Source: Pseudomonas helleri (GTDB taxonomy: Bacteria > Pseudomonadota > Gammaproteobacteria > Pseudomonadales > Pseudomonadaceae). From it: a stretch of DNA of 64,000 nt. Below the pieces are notes generated by a model. It worked only from the letters and a program-made list of their open reading frames with translations, was not told the DNA's origin and searched no databases. This document shows, one piece after another, positions 57,624-64,000 of the stretch (position 1 is the stretch's first letter; each line of letters opens with the position of its first letter). The position numbers and the translations under genes are program-made. The stretch lies in contig NZ_JYLD01000003.1 in assembly GCF_001043025.1 (NCBI RefSeq), forward strand, positions 310,001 to 374,000, read 5' to 3'.

Positions 57624-58928
57624 TTATCTCCGGTTCGGGGTAAAGGTCGAGGGCAACGAAGCCCAGCAAGCGTCGTAATGGGGTTGCAGTTGCGGGCACT
57701 CGAGGGCGAATTGGCTCGGACGCAGCACCTGGCTGGTCTCAAACATAAAGGCCATGGTGTTGTCGATTTTGCTCGGTTGCAGATCGGCCGCAATGGCTTT
57801 GCTGCAGGTTTCGGCATCCGGGCCGTGGGCGCTCATGCAACTGTGCAGCGAAGCACCGCCGGGCAAGAAGCCTTCGGCCTTGGCGTCATAGCTGCCCTGG
57901 ATCAGGCCCATGAATTCGTTCATCAAGTTGCGGTGGAACCACGGCGGCCGGAAGGTGTTTTCTGCCACCATCCAGCGCGGCGGGAAGATCACGAAGTCGA
58001 GGTTGGCCAAACCCGGCACGCTGGTCGGCGAGGTCAGCACGGTAAAGATCGACGGATCGGGATGATCGAAGCTGACGGTGCCGATGGTGTTGAAACGGCG
58101 CAGGTCATATTTGTACGGCACATTGTTGCCATGCCACGCGACCACGTTCAGCGGCGAGTGATCCAGCTCGCAAGCCCACAGTTCGCCGAGAAACTTTTGC
58201 ACCAGGGTGACCGGCTGCTGCGAGTCTTCGTAGTGCGCGGTCGGGCTCAGGAAGTCACGCGGGTTGGCCAGGCCATTGCTGCCAATCGGCCCCAGATCGG
58301 GCAGGCGCAGCGGCGCGCCGTGGTTTTCTGCGATGTAGCCGCGGGCTTGTGCGTCGAGCAGTTCAACGCGGAACTTGAGCCCGCGCGGGATCACGGCAAT
58401 TTCCAGAGGCTCCAGGTCCAGACGCCCCAACTCAGTGGCAATGCGCAAACGGCCCTGCTCCGGCACCAGCAGCAACTCGCCATCAGCATTGAAAAACACA
58501 CGCTGCATCGAGGTGTTGGCGCGGTAGCTGTAGATGCTGATCCCGGCAGGTTTGTCCGGGCCAGCGTTGGCGACCATGCCGACCAGACCGTCGATAAAAT
58601 CGGTGGGCTCGGCAGGAATCGGCAGCGGGTTCCAGCGCAGGCGGTTAGGCGTCACCGGCCCCAACGGGCCACCGGCCAATTGGCGCTCAAGCTTGGTAAA
58701 GGCCGGGTGATTGGCGGACGGCTTGATCCGGTACATCCAGGTGCGCCGCGACTCGCTGCGAGCCATGGTGAAGGCCGTGCCAGAGAGCAATTCGGCGTAC
58801 AGGCCATAGGGGACTTTTTGCGGAGAGTTCTGCCCGACGGGCAACGCGCCCGGCAATGCTTCACTGCTGAATTCGTTGCCAAACCCGGATTGATACGCGA
58901 GGTCAGACAAAGACGAGTCGAGGTTCAT
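57624..58928 (-). CDS. hmgA: Homogentisate 1,2-dioxygenase
   Basis: A 434-residue Fe(II) ring-cleaving enzyme that opens homogentisate to maleylacetoacetate. It starts [20 protein letters not shown]. The iron ligands are His332, Glu338 ([14 protein letters not shown]) and His368 ([12 protein letters not shown]), at a constant offset of three from the human numbering as I remember it. It is the first gene of the hmgA-fahA-maiA operon, divergent from hmgR with 160 bases between, where the regulator's operator lies. Confidence 0.97.
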   Translation of the reverse strand: MNLDSSLSDLAYQSGFGNEFSSEALPGALPVGQNSPQKVPYGLYAELLSGTAFTMARSESRRTWMYRIKPSANHPAFTKLERQLAGGPLGPVTPNRLRWNPLPIPAEPTDFIDGLVGMVANAGPDKPAGISIYSYRANTSMQRVFFNADGELLLVPEQGRLRIATELGRLDLEPLEIAVIPRGLKFRVELLDAQARGYIAENHGAPLRLPDLGPIGSNGLANPRDFLSPTAHYEDSQQPVTLVQKFLGELWACELDHSPLNVVAWHGNNVPYKYDLRRFNTIGTVSFDHPDPSIFTVLTSPTSVPGLANLDFVIFPPRWMVAENTFRPPWFHRNLMNEFMGLIQGSYDAKAEGFLPGGASLHSCMSAHGPDAETCSKAIAADLQPSKIDNTMAFMFETSQVLRPSQFALECPQLQPHYDACWASLPSTFTPNRR

Positions 58929-59002
58929 GGAGCCTCCAGAGTGGAGAAAACAGTGGACTCACTCAACGCTGAACCGCGTGTGTGTCACTGCGTTATTTTT
59001 AT

Positions 59003-59028
59003 CGTAATCGAATTACGCATAACGTAAT
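59003..59028. promoter_or_regulatory. Probable HmgR operator with three CGTAAT half-sites
   Basis: CGTAAT (59003-59008), its inverse ATTACG (59012-59017) and CGTAAT again (59023-59028) make two overlapping perfect palindromes: CGTAATCGAATTACG and the 17-bp ATTACGCATAACGTAAT. The site lies 75 bases upstream of hmgA and 61 bases upstream of hmgR. From memory, a 17-bp palindrome is the HmgR operator in P. putida. Confidence 0.75.
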
Positions 59029-59088
59029 TTGATTGGCAGTAAGCGTCAAGCTATAAAGACGCCCATTCATCCCGAGACCCGCGCCCCC

Positions 59089-59883
59089 ATGCAAAAGCCT
59101 CCAAGCACCGCTGACAGCACCGGCAAACAGAAAGTGCGCTCTGCTGAAGTCGGCACTGACATCCTCAAGGCCTTGGCCGAGCTGCCGCCATCGACCTCGT
59201 TATCGCGTCTGGCCGAGCACGTGCAGATGCCGGCGAGCAAGGTCCATCGTTACTTACAGGCGCTGATTGCCAGCGGGTTTGCCGAGCAAAATACCGCCAC
59301 CAACCATTACGCCCTGGGCCGCGAAGCATTGCGCGTGGGGTTGGCCGCGCTCAACAGCATGGATGTGCTCAAAGTCGCCGCCCTGCCGATGGCAGAGCTG
59401 CGTGATGACTTGAACGAAACCTGTTTTCTGGCCGTGTGGGGCAATCAGGGTGCGACCGTGGTGCACATCGAAGCCGCCGTTCGTGCGGTCACGGTGGTGA
59501 CCAAGCTGGGTTCGGTGCTGCCGCTGCTCAGTTCATCCACCGGGCTGGTGTTCAACGCCTTTTTGCCTGACCGCGAAACCGCCGAATTGCGCGCGCTGGA
59601 ACTTGCCACCGACCATGTGCACCCGCTGCAACCTGCCCAGGCTTATACCGCGATCAGCGAGCAGATCCGCACCCGTGGTCTGCATTTTGTGCACGGCCTG
59701 TTGATGCCTGGCGTCGATGCGCTGTCGGCGCCGGTGTTTGAAGCGACTGGCAAAGTGGCGGGCGTGCTGACCGTGGTTGGCCCCACGTCACTGTTCCATG
59801 CCGATGAACATGGTCCGGCCGCGCAGCGCTTGCTGGCGGCGGCCCACGCCGTCAGTTGGCTCATGGGCTACCAGCCCGGTTGA
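59089..59883 (+). CDS. hmgR: IclR-family repressor of the homogentisate operon (HmgR)
   Basis: A 264-residue IclR protein: winged helix at about 18-80 (ILKALAELPPSTSLSRLAEH, then VQMPASKVHRYLQALIASGF) and an effector domain (about 95-260) with ETCFLAVWGNQGATVVHIEA and GVLTVVGP. In P. putida HmgR represses hmgABC and is released by homogentisate. ATG 59089 (MQKPPSTADSTGKQKVRSAE) was chosen; an in-frame start at 59029 would overlap the operator closely. It is divergent from hmgA. Confidence 0.92.
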   Translation: MQKPPSTADSTGKQKVRSAEVGTDILKALAELPPSTSLSRLAEHVQMPASKVHRYLQALIASGFAEQNTATNHYALGREALRVGLAALNSMDVLKVAALPMAELRDDLNETCFLAVWGNQGATVVHIEAAVRAVTVVTKLGSVLPLLSSSTGLVFNAFLPDRETAELRALELATDHVHPLQPAQAYTAISEQIRTRGLHFVHGLLMPGVDALSAPVFEATGKVAGVLTVVGPTSLFHADEHGPAAQRLLAAAHAVSWLMGYQPG

Positions 59884-60157
59884 TCACCGAACACTGAGGC
59901 CAATCAGATGCAGGCCTGCAAACTGTTGCCTAATTTGTAACAGAGCTTGTCGTAAACCGGCCTTACTCCCAGGCCGGCGAGCCCTTATTCTTGTCGCACT
60001 TACCGGGCACACCCGCCCGCCAGAGCATTGAGTCACAGTGATTCTGCTCTCACTGTTTACCCTGACGTTGATTTGCTGCTCCTTGATGAACGTCTTCTTT
60101 GGCCGCTGTTTTACAGCGGCCTTTTTTATGCCCGAGATTTAAGCCCTGATGCGGGAT
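59884..60157. other. Intergenic region with hairpins, possible small RNA or long 3' end
   Basis: After hmgR there is a hairpin CCGGCC (59957-59962)/GGCCGG (59972-59977), then about 120 bases without coding signal up to the terminator at 60101. The last part (about 60040-60127) could be the 3' end of a small RNA, but no promoter can be placed with confidence. The LrgB-type gene ends at 60158 on the other strand. Confidence 0.35.
60101..60127 (+). terminator. Rho-independent terminator
   Basis: GGCCGCTGT (60101-60109) and ACAGCGGCC (60113-60121) form a 9-bp stem with a TTT loop, followed by TTTTTT. It is oriented to end a plus-strand transcript, 218 bases after hmgR. Confidence 0.9.
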
Positions 60158-60844
60158 TTAAATCATCAGCATCAACAAGGGCGCGGCCAGCAGGTTGAGG
60201 ATCCCGGTGAGGACCATGACCAAACCGGCCACCGAGCCTTCTTCGCTGCCCACTTCACGGGCACGGCTAACGCCCGCACCGTGAGCACCGACCGCAAACA
60301 GTGCACCGCGCGCCAGGCTGCTGCGCAACGGCAACCATTTGAGCAGGATGCCGCCCATCATGGCGCCAAACACGCCCGTGAACATCACGAACACGGCGGT
60401 GAGTTCCGGCACGCCGCCCAGGCTTTGCGCAACGGGCATGGCGAACGGCGTGGTAATGGAGCGCGGCACCAGCGACAAGGTCAGTGATGTGTCGAGTGCC
60501 AGCACTTTGGCCAGCCAGTACGAGCTGCCAATCGAGGCGACACTGCCCGCCATCATGCCGAGCAACAACGCCAGCCAATGCCGCGCCAGCAGCTTGCGTT
60601 GCTGCCAAATCGGTACGGCGAACGCGACGGTCACCGGGCCGAGCACCAGCATCAGCCAATGGGTATCACGGGAATATTCGGCGTAGGCGGTGTGTAGCGG
60701 CGCGGCCACTGCCAGCAACAAAGCAGGCACCAGAATCAGCGGCGACAGCAGATAGCGCCCGGTGCGCCGGTACAACCAGCGGCTCAGGCCATAAGTGCCC
60801 AGCGTGAGTACCAGCCAGAACATCGGCATCAGTTCAGCCCTCAT
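60158..60844 (-). CDS. LrgB/CidB-family membrane protein
   Basis: A 228-residue polytopic protein with about six membrane helices, including YLLSPLILVPALLLAVAAPL and SLVPRSITTPFAMPVAQSLG. The latter matches the family motif (S-V-T-x-P-A/F-A). Together with the CidA-type partner it resembles CidA/CidB or LrgA/LrgB, holin/antiholin-like proteins linked to cell lysis, overflow metabolism and biofilm in other bacteria. ATG 60844 overlaps the CidA-type gene end by 11 bases; ATG 60829 is an alternative. The role in this organism is inferred. Confidence 0.9.
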   Translation of the reverse strand: MRAELMPMFWLVLTLGTYGLSRWLYRRTGRYLLSPLILVPALLLAVAAPLHTAYAEYSRDTHWLMLVLGPVTVAFAVPIWQQRKLLARHWLALLLGMMAGSVASIGSSYWLAKVLALDTSLTLSLVPRSITTPFAMPVAQSLGGVPELTAVFVMFTGVFGAMMGGILLKWLPLRSSLARGALFAVGAHGAGVSRAREVGSEEGSVAGLVMVLTGILNLLAAPLLMLMI

Positions 60845-61220
60845 GGCGCAGCTTCCAGCGGCACACGGCTTCTACGGTAAAGGCCGTGACAATCATCACC
60901 AACAGGGTGCTCACACCAATCACCAACAAAATGCGCCAGCCCTCATCACGCACCAAAGCACCGTGATCGAGCAGGCTCATCAAGGCGGGAATAAAGAACA
61001 ACAGCATTTCGGCCATCAGCACACCGGCGCCCAGCTGCAAGGTGGCGGGCTTGACCCAGCCCAGGGCGAAGGCTAGCAGTAACAGGATCATGCCCATCAC
61101 GCCGCCGGGGATCGGCACCTGCAACCACGCGGCGATCTGGCAGCCGACAAAATAGATGGCCAGCAATACGGCGATTTCACCGATCAGCCGACCCATACGT
61201 TTTACATCGAAGCGTTTCAT
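60834..61220 (-). CDS. CidA/LrgA-family holin-like membrane protein
   Basis: A 128-residue protein with four hydrophobic helices: IAVLLAIYFVGCQIAAWLQV, VPIPGGVMGMILLLLAFALG, LMAEMLLFFIPALMSLLDHG and ILLVIGVSTLLVMIVTAFTV. The I-P-G-x-x-x-G motif (PIPGGVMGM) and the F-F-I-P-A segment are typical of CidA/LrgA. Its stop overlaps the LrgB-type gene start, so both are translated together. It is divergent from a LysR gene, 98 bases away, a common layout for CidR-like control. Confidence 0.9.
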   Translation of the reverse strand: MKRFDVKRMGRLIGEIAVLLAIYFVGCQIAAWLQVPIPGGVMGMILLLLAFALGWVKPATLQLGAGVLMAEMLLFFIPALMSLLDHGALVRDEGWRILLVIGVSTLLVMIVTAFTVEAVCRWKLRHEG

Positions 61221-61297
61221 AGTGGTTCCAGTGCAGACAGGCCTTCAGTTTAAAGATGCACCTTCCATACCTAAAACGAATTGTTAGACTGGCCTGC

Positions 61298-61312
61298 ATT
61301 CCAGTCTGGAAT
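61298..61312. promoter_or_regulatory. 15-bp perfect palindrome before the LysR start
   Basis: ATTCCAGTCTGGAAT ends six bases before the LysR ATG at 61319. It could be an autoregulatory operator; a protein bound here would block translation-start-proximal transcription. Confidence 0.5.
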
Positions 61313-61318
61313 CACATC

Positions 61319-62218
61319 ATGGAATTCAAACAACTGCGCACCTTCGTTGAGGTGGTACGCCACGGCGGCTTTACCCAGGCCGCCCAACACCTGCACATCA
61401 GCCAATCGGCGGTGAGCAAACAAGTCGCACAACTGGAGCACAGCCTCAGCACGACGCTGTTTGACCGGTTCGGTTCGCACGTGCGCCTCACTGCAGCCGG
61501 ACAGGTGGTGCTGCAACGCGCCGAAGGCATGCTGCGGTTGCACAATGAGTTATTGAGTGAGCTTGATGACTTGAGCCACCTGGAACGCGGCGAGTTGAAA
61601 CTGGGTTTGCCGCTGCTAGGCGGTAATGCGCTGTTTGCCAACCTGTTTGCCGAGTACCGGCGTCGCTACCCGAATATTCAGGTGCAACTGCTCGAAGGTG
61701 GCAGTTTGAATATTGAACAGGCGGTGTTGAGCGGCGAACTGGAGTTGGGCGGCAGCCTGACGCCCAAAAACAATCAGGCGTTTTCCTGGCAGCCCTTTTG
61801 CGACGAGCCGCTGGACGCCTTGCTGCCGGCCAATCATCCGCTGGCAGAAGGCGGCAGCGTGCGCCTGGAGCAACTGGCCGAGACGCCGTTTTTGCTCTAT
61901 CAACGCAGCTTTGTGCTTAACGATCGTGTAGTCCAGGCCTGCCAGCAAATGGGCTTTACCCCCAAGGAAGGCGGGCGCAGCGGCCAGTCAGACTTTTTGG
62001 TGGCGCTGGTGGCGGCCGGCCAAGGCGTGGTCTTGTTGCCCAGCGTGGTCGCACGCGAACTGGTGCGCCCCGACGTCATACGTTTAAAGCTGATTGCCCC
62101 CGACACCCTACGCTGGGACATCGCCTTTATCTGGCGCGAAGGCGCGTACTTGTCACGCGCAGCTCAAGCCTGGCTGGAGCTGCTGCGTGAGCGGTCGATT
62201 ACTGGGTCAGTGCTTTGA
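61319..62218 (+). CDS. LysR-family regulator (CidR-like)
   Basis: A 299-residue LysR protein: helix-turn-helix at about 1-60 (MEFKQLRTFVEVVRHGGFTQ, then AAQHLHISQSAVSKQVAQLE) and effector domain from about 90 (GELKLGLPLLGGNALFANLF). The position divergent from a cidA-lrgB type pair fits CidR, which responds to acetate or related metabolites in other bacteria. ATG 61319 fits the family start; a frame open to 61256 is not. Its end overlaps the convergent flavodoxin gene by 20 bases. Confidence 0.9.
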   Translation: MEFKQLRTFVEVVRHGGFTQAAQHLHISQSAVSKQVAQLEHSLSTTLFDRFGSHVRLTAAGQVVLQRAEGMLRLHNELLSELDDLSHLERGELKLGLPLLGGNALFANLFAEYRRRYPNIQVQLLEGGSLNIEQAVLSGELELGGSLTPKNNQAFSWQPFCDEPLDALLPANHPLAEGGSVRLEQLAETPFLLYQRSFVLNDRVVQACQQMGFTPKEGGRSGQSDFLVALVAAGQGVVLLPSVVARELVRPDVIRLKLIAPDTLRWDIAFIWREGAYLSRAAQAWLELLRERSITGSVL

Positions 62219-62654
62219 TGAAGTCTTCTACCCACGGCTCGGAGTCGCCTTCAGGGTTAACGGTTTCGCTGGCATCCAGGCGCAGCATCGGCTGGACTTC
62301 ACGCAGGCCCAGCTCGGCAAACAGTTCAGTGAGCAGTTGGCCACCGCCGCAGTAGGTGTCGCCGTAGCTGGAGTCGCCCAACGCGATCACGGCACCCGGC
62401 AGACCGCGCCAGGCGGCGGGCAGCAGGTCACGGATCTCGCTGTACAACGGGGTCAGGTTATCAGGCAGCTCGCCCATGCCGGTGGTTGAGGTCACCGCCA
62501 AAAAAGCGTCCGGAGCAAAGGCCTGAATTTCGGCCAGCGTGGCGCGCGGGTTAAACAGCACCTCAAAACCGGCATCGGTCAGCAGTTGTTTGGCGTTGCG
62601 GGCGACTTCTTCTGCGGTGCCGTACACCGAGCCTGAAAGGATGGCGACTTTCAT
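62199..62654 (-). CDS. MioC-like short-chain flavodoxin
   Basis: A 151-residue flavodoxin. The FMN-phosphate loop is SGSVYGTAEEVA (about 7-18). The isoalloxazine-site segments TSTTGMGELPDNL and GDSSYGDTYCGGGQLL are typical of MioC/YqcA-type flavodoxins. It carries electrons, perhaps for biotin synthase, tRNA-modifying or other flavin-dependent enzymes. ATG 62654 (MKVAILSG) is preferred to TTG 62657. It is divergent from the LOV gene (134 bases) and its end overlaps the LysR gene end by 20 bases. Confidence 0.9.
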   Translation of the reverse strand: MKVAILSGSVYGTAEEVARNAKQLLTDAGFEVLFNPRATLAEIQAFAPDAFLAVTSTTGMGELPDNLTPLYSEIRDLLPAAWRGLPGAVIALGDSSYGDTYCGGGQLLTELFAELGLREVQPMLRLDASETVNPEGDSEPWVEDFIKALTQ

Positions 62655-62788
62655 CAATCTGATCCTGTAACTGACTAAAAGGCAGGGATACTAACAGGTG
62701 ACGCCATGCTTTCGGTGATAGCACGTAGACAGCTTGTCGCGATGTCCTAAAATGGCTCGAACTTAACTGACTTTTGGAGTGCTGCACC

Positions 62789-63265
62789 ATGATCAACGCC
62801 CGTTTACTGCAGCGCATGGTGGACGCGTCCCAGGACGGTATTGTGGTGGCCGAGCAGGAAGGTGAAGACAACATCCTTATCTACGTCAATAAAGCGTTTG
62901 AGGCACTGACGGGCTACAGCAGCGACGACATCCTGTATCAGGACTGCCGCTTTTTACAGTCAGGCGACCGTGACCAGATTGGTTTGCACTTGATCCGCGA
63001 GGCCATCGCCAGCGGAGAGCCGACACGACAGGTGCTGCGTAATTACCGCAAAGATGGTTCGCACTTCTGGAACGAACTGTCGATCACACCGGTGTTCAAC
63101 GACGCTGATCAGTTGACCTATTTTATTGGGGTGCAAAAGGATGTCACCCAACAGGTAAAAGCTCAGCAAAAAGCCGCTCAACTGGAGATCGAGTTGGCGG
63201 CAGTAAAAGCTGAACTGGAGGCGCTCAAAGCGGCCAACGGTGTTAGCGCGCCGCCGCTTGCTTAA
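62789..63265 (+). CDS. Short LOV-domain blue-light photoreceptor
   Basis: A 158-residue protein starting MINARLLQRMVDASQDGIVV, very close, as I remember it, to the P. putida short LOV proteins (PpSB1/PpSB2-LOV). The LOV core has YQDCRFLQ with the photoactive Cys53, then RNYRKDGSHFWNELSITPVF for FMN binding, and a C-terminal J-alpha coiled coil (about 125-158). There is no output domain, so it should act through a partner. ATG 62789 has GGAG upstream. It is convergent and overlaps by 23 bases with the MerR/LitR-like gene and divergent from the flavodoxin gene. Confidence 0.93.
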   Translation: MINARLLQRMVDASQDGIVVAEQEGEDNILIYVNKAFEALTGYSSDDILYQDCRFLQSGDRDQIGLHLIREAIASGEPTRQVLRNYRKDGSHFWNELSITPVFNDADQLTYFIGVQKDVTQQVKAQQKAAQLEIELAAVKAELEALKAANGVSAPPLA

Positions 63266-64000
63266 GCTCAGCGTCCAGGCGCTGGTTCATCAAAGCGGTC
63301 TCGCTGCCCAGACAGGCAATCGATGAGCCAGCCAGCGCGTCTTGTGCCACATTGGCGGCCTCACCGGCCAGCGCCACTGAACAGTCCAGCGATTGCGCAA
63401 GGCGGATCAAGCGGCGCTGATGGGCTGCGCCCACTACCTGACGGGCGAACAGCACGACCGCACGAGGCTGAACCTGCTCACAAATCAGCGACAGCTCATC
63501 CAGCGGCTGGCCAACGGCCAATACCCTGATCAGCCGGTCATTGCGACTCAACAGCAAACCGGTCACCAGCAGTTCCAGCTCTGTGCACAACTCGGGCAGT
63601 CCCACCAGCAACACGCAATTGTGGGCGTCCATGGGTTGCAGGTGCAGGCGCTGCTGAACGCGGCCGCGCAAAAAGCGATCAAGCAGCAACCATTCGCTGG
63701 TGCGCCCAAACTCATCTTGCGCCTTGAGCAGTTGCTCCCAGAGCGGCATCAAGATGCTTTTGAACACGACTTCCAGCGGGTAACTGGAGAAAATCTGCCC
63801 GTACAGGCGATCCAGTTCAGCTTCGTTAAAGGCGCTGAGCGCAGCTTGAACACGCGCTTGCCACTGTTGGTATTCGTCAGCCAAAGCCTCTTTCGGCACG
63901 CTGACAGAGGCGGTCGGGCGTGCCAGCAATTCGGCCACTTTGCTGACCGCAACGCCGCGCTCAAGCCAGCCCATAACCTGACGCACTGCCTCAATATCGC
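63243..64000 (-). CDS. MerR-family regulator, class II LitR/CarH-like (partial)
   Basis: The frame enters at the right edge and ends at 63243; the N-terminal part of the MerR helix-turn-helix is missing. Visible are EAVRQVMGWLERGVAVSKVA (end of the MerR domain), a helical middle with ALSAFNEAELDRLYGQIFSS and a B12-binding-fold C-terminal part (NCVLLVGLPELCTELELLVT to LGSETALMNQ). In CarH/LitR proteins the segment corresponding to PELCTEL carries the His of the E-x-H-x-x-G B12 motif; here it is Cys and the Gly is Leu. This fits class II LitR proteins, thought to work with a LOV partner (in P. putida, PplR with a LOV protein). It overlaps the LOV gene end. Confidence 0.82.
   Translation of the reverse strand, partial: DIEAVRQVMGWLERGVAVSKVAELLARPTASVSVPKEALADEYQQWQARVQAALSAFNEAELDRLYGQIFSSYPLEVVFKSILMPLWEQLLKAQDEFGRTSEWLLLDRFLRGRVQQRLHLQPMDAHNCVLLVGLPELCTELELLVTGLLLSRNDRLIRVLAVGQPLDELSLICEQVQPRAVVLFARQVVGAAHQRRLIRLAQSLDCSVALAGEAANVAQDALAGSSIACLGSETALMNQRLDAELKQAAAR

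Overview
The window reads as chromosomal DNA of a Pseudomonas, most likely of the fluorescens/putida/fragi side of the genus. The support is the gene content (hmgA-fahA-maiA with a divergent IclR regulator, two FecI/FecR surface-signalling systems, a short LOV protein beside a MerR-type regulator, a BapA/LapA-type giant adhesin with its type I secretion genes) and two families of Pseudomonas-style REP/REPIN intergenic repeats. No rRNA, tRNA, phage, integrase, insertion sequence or CRISPR array was seen.

Layout. 1-5.2 kb: the start of a PhoH/PIN protein cut by the left edge, a small unknown protein, an atypical polysaccharide deacetylase, yaaA, a membrane-anchored unknown, a short-chain dehydrogenase and a small ribbon-helix-helix protein. 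5.3-30.1 kb: one large minus-strand locus made of a 6561-residue BapA-like adhesin (10407-30092) followed by a TolC-type outer-membrane factor, an ABC exporter and an HlyD-type adaptor. The adhesin holds 67 tandem 85-residue (255-bp) Ig-like units in exact register, with a higher-order arrangement of two special unit types. 30.8-42.8 kb: a LysR/MFS pair, an NTF2-like protein, an aromatic-acid-type efflux set (HlyD, DUF1656, FUSC, NodT-type lipoprotein) with a divergent LysR regulator, ghrB, and a divergent EamA transporter/AraC pair. 42.9-51.5 kb: two iron-uptake surface-signalling systems facing away from each other: an ECF sigma/FecR/siderophore receptor set on minus, interrupted by a lone antitoxin-like gene, and fecI-fecR-fecA (ferric citrate) on plus. 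51.7-55.3 kb: an HPF/RaiA-family protein, a PsiE-family protein, yebG with a LexA box, an NAD(P)H oxidoreductase, a MerR regulator and a Leu/Phe/Val-type dehydrogenase. 55.7-59.9 kb: the homogentisate pathway (hmgA, fahA, maiA) with hmgR and its operator. 60.2-62.2 kb: an LrgB/CidA pair with a divergent LysR regulator. 62.2-64.0 kb: a MioC-like flavodoxin, a short LOV photoreceptor and a LitR-like MerR regulator cut by the right edge.

How the parts work together. The adhesin and its exporter form one surface-adhesion module. A hairpin terminator between the adhesin and the exporter genes suggests that the two parts are expressed at different levels. The two sigma/anti-sigma/receptor sets sense and import ferric chelates, and palindromes between them, one a good Fur-box match, suggest iron control. 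The homogentisate genes degrade tyrosine/phenylalanine carbon to fumarate and acetoacetate. The LOV/MerR/flavodoxin group at the right edge looks like a blue-light switch in which the MerR protein has lost its B12-binding histidine and may depend on the flavin-based LOV partner.

Limits: all calls come from reading the sequence without database searches. Family names rest on remembered motifs and sequences.
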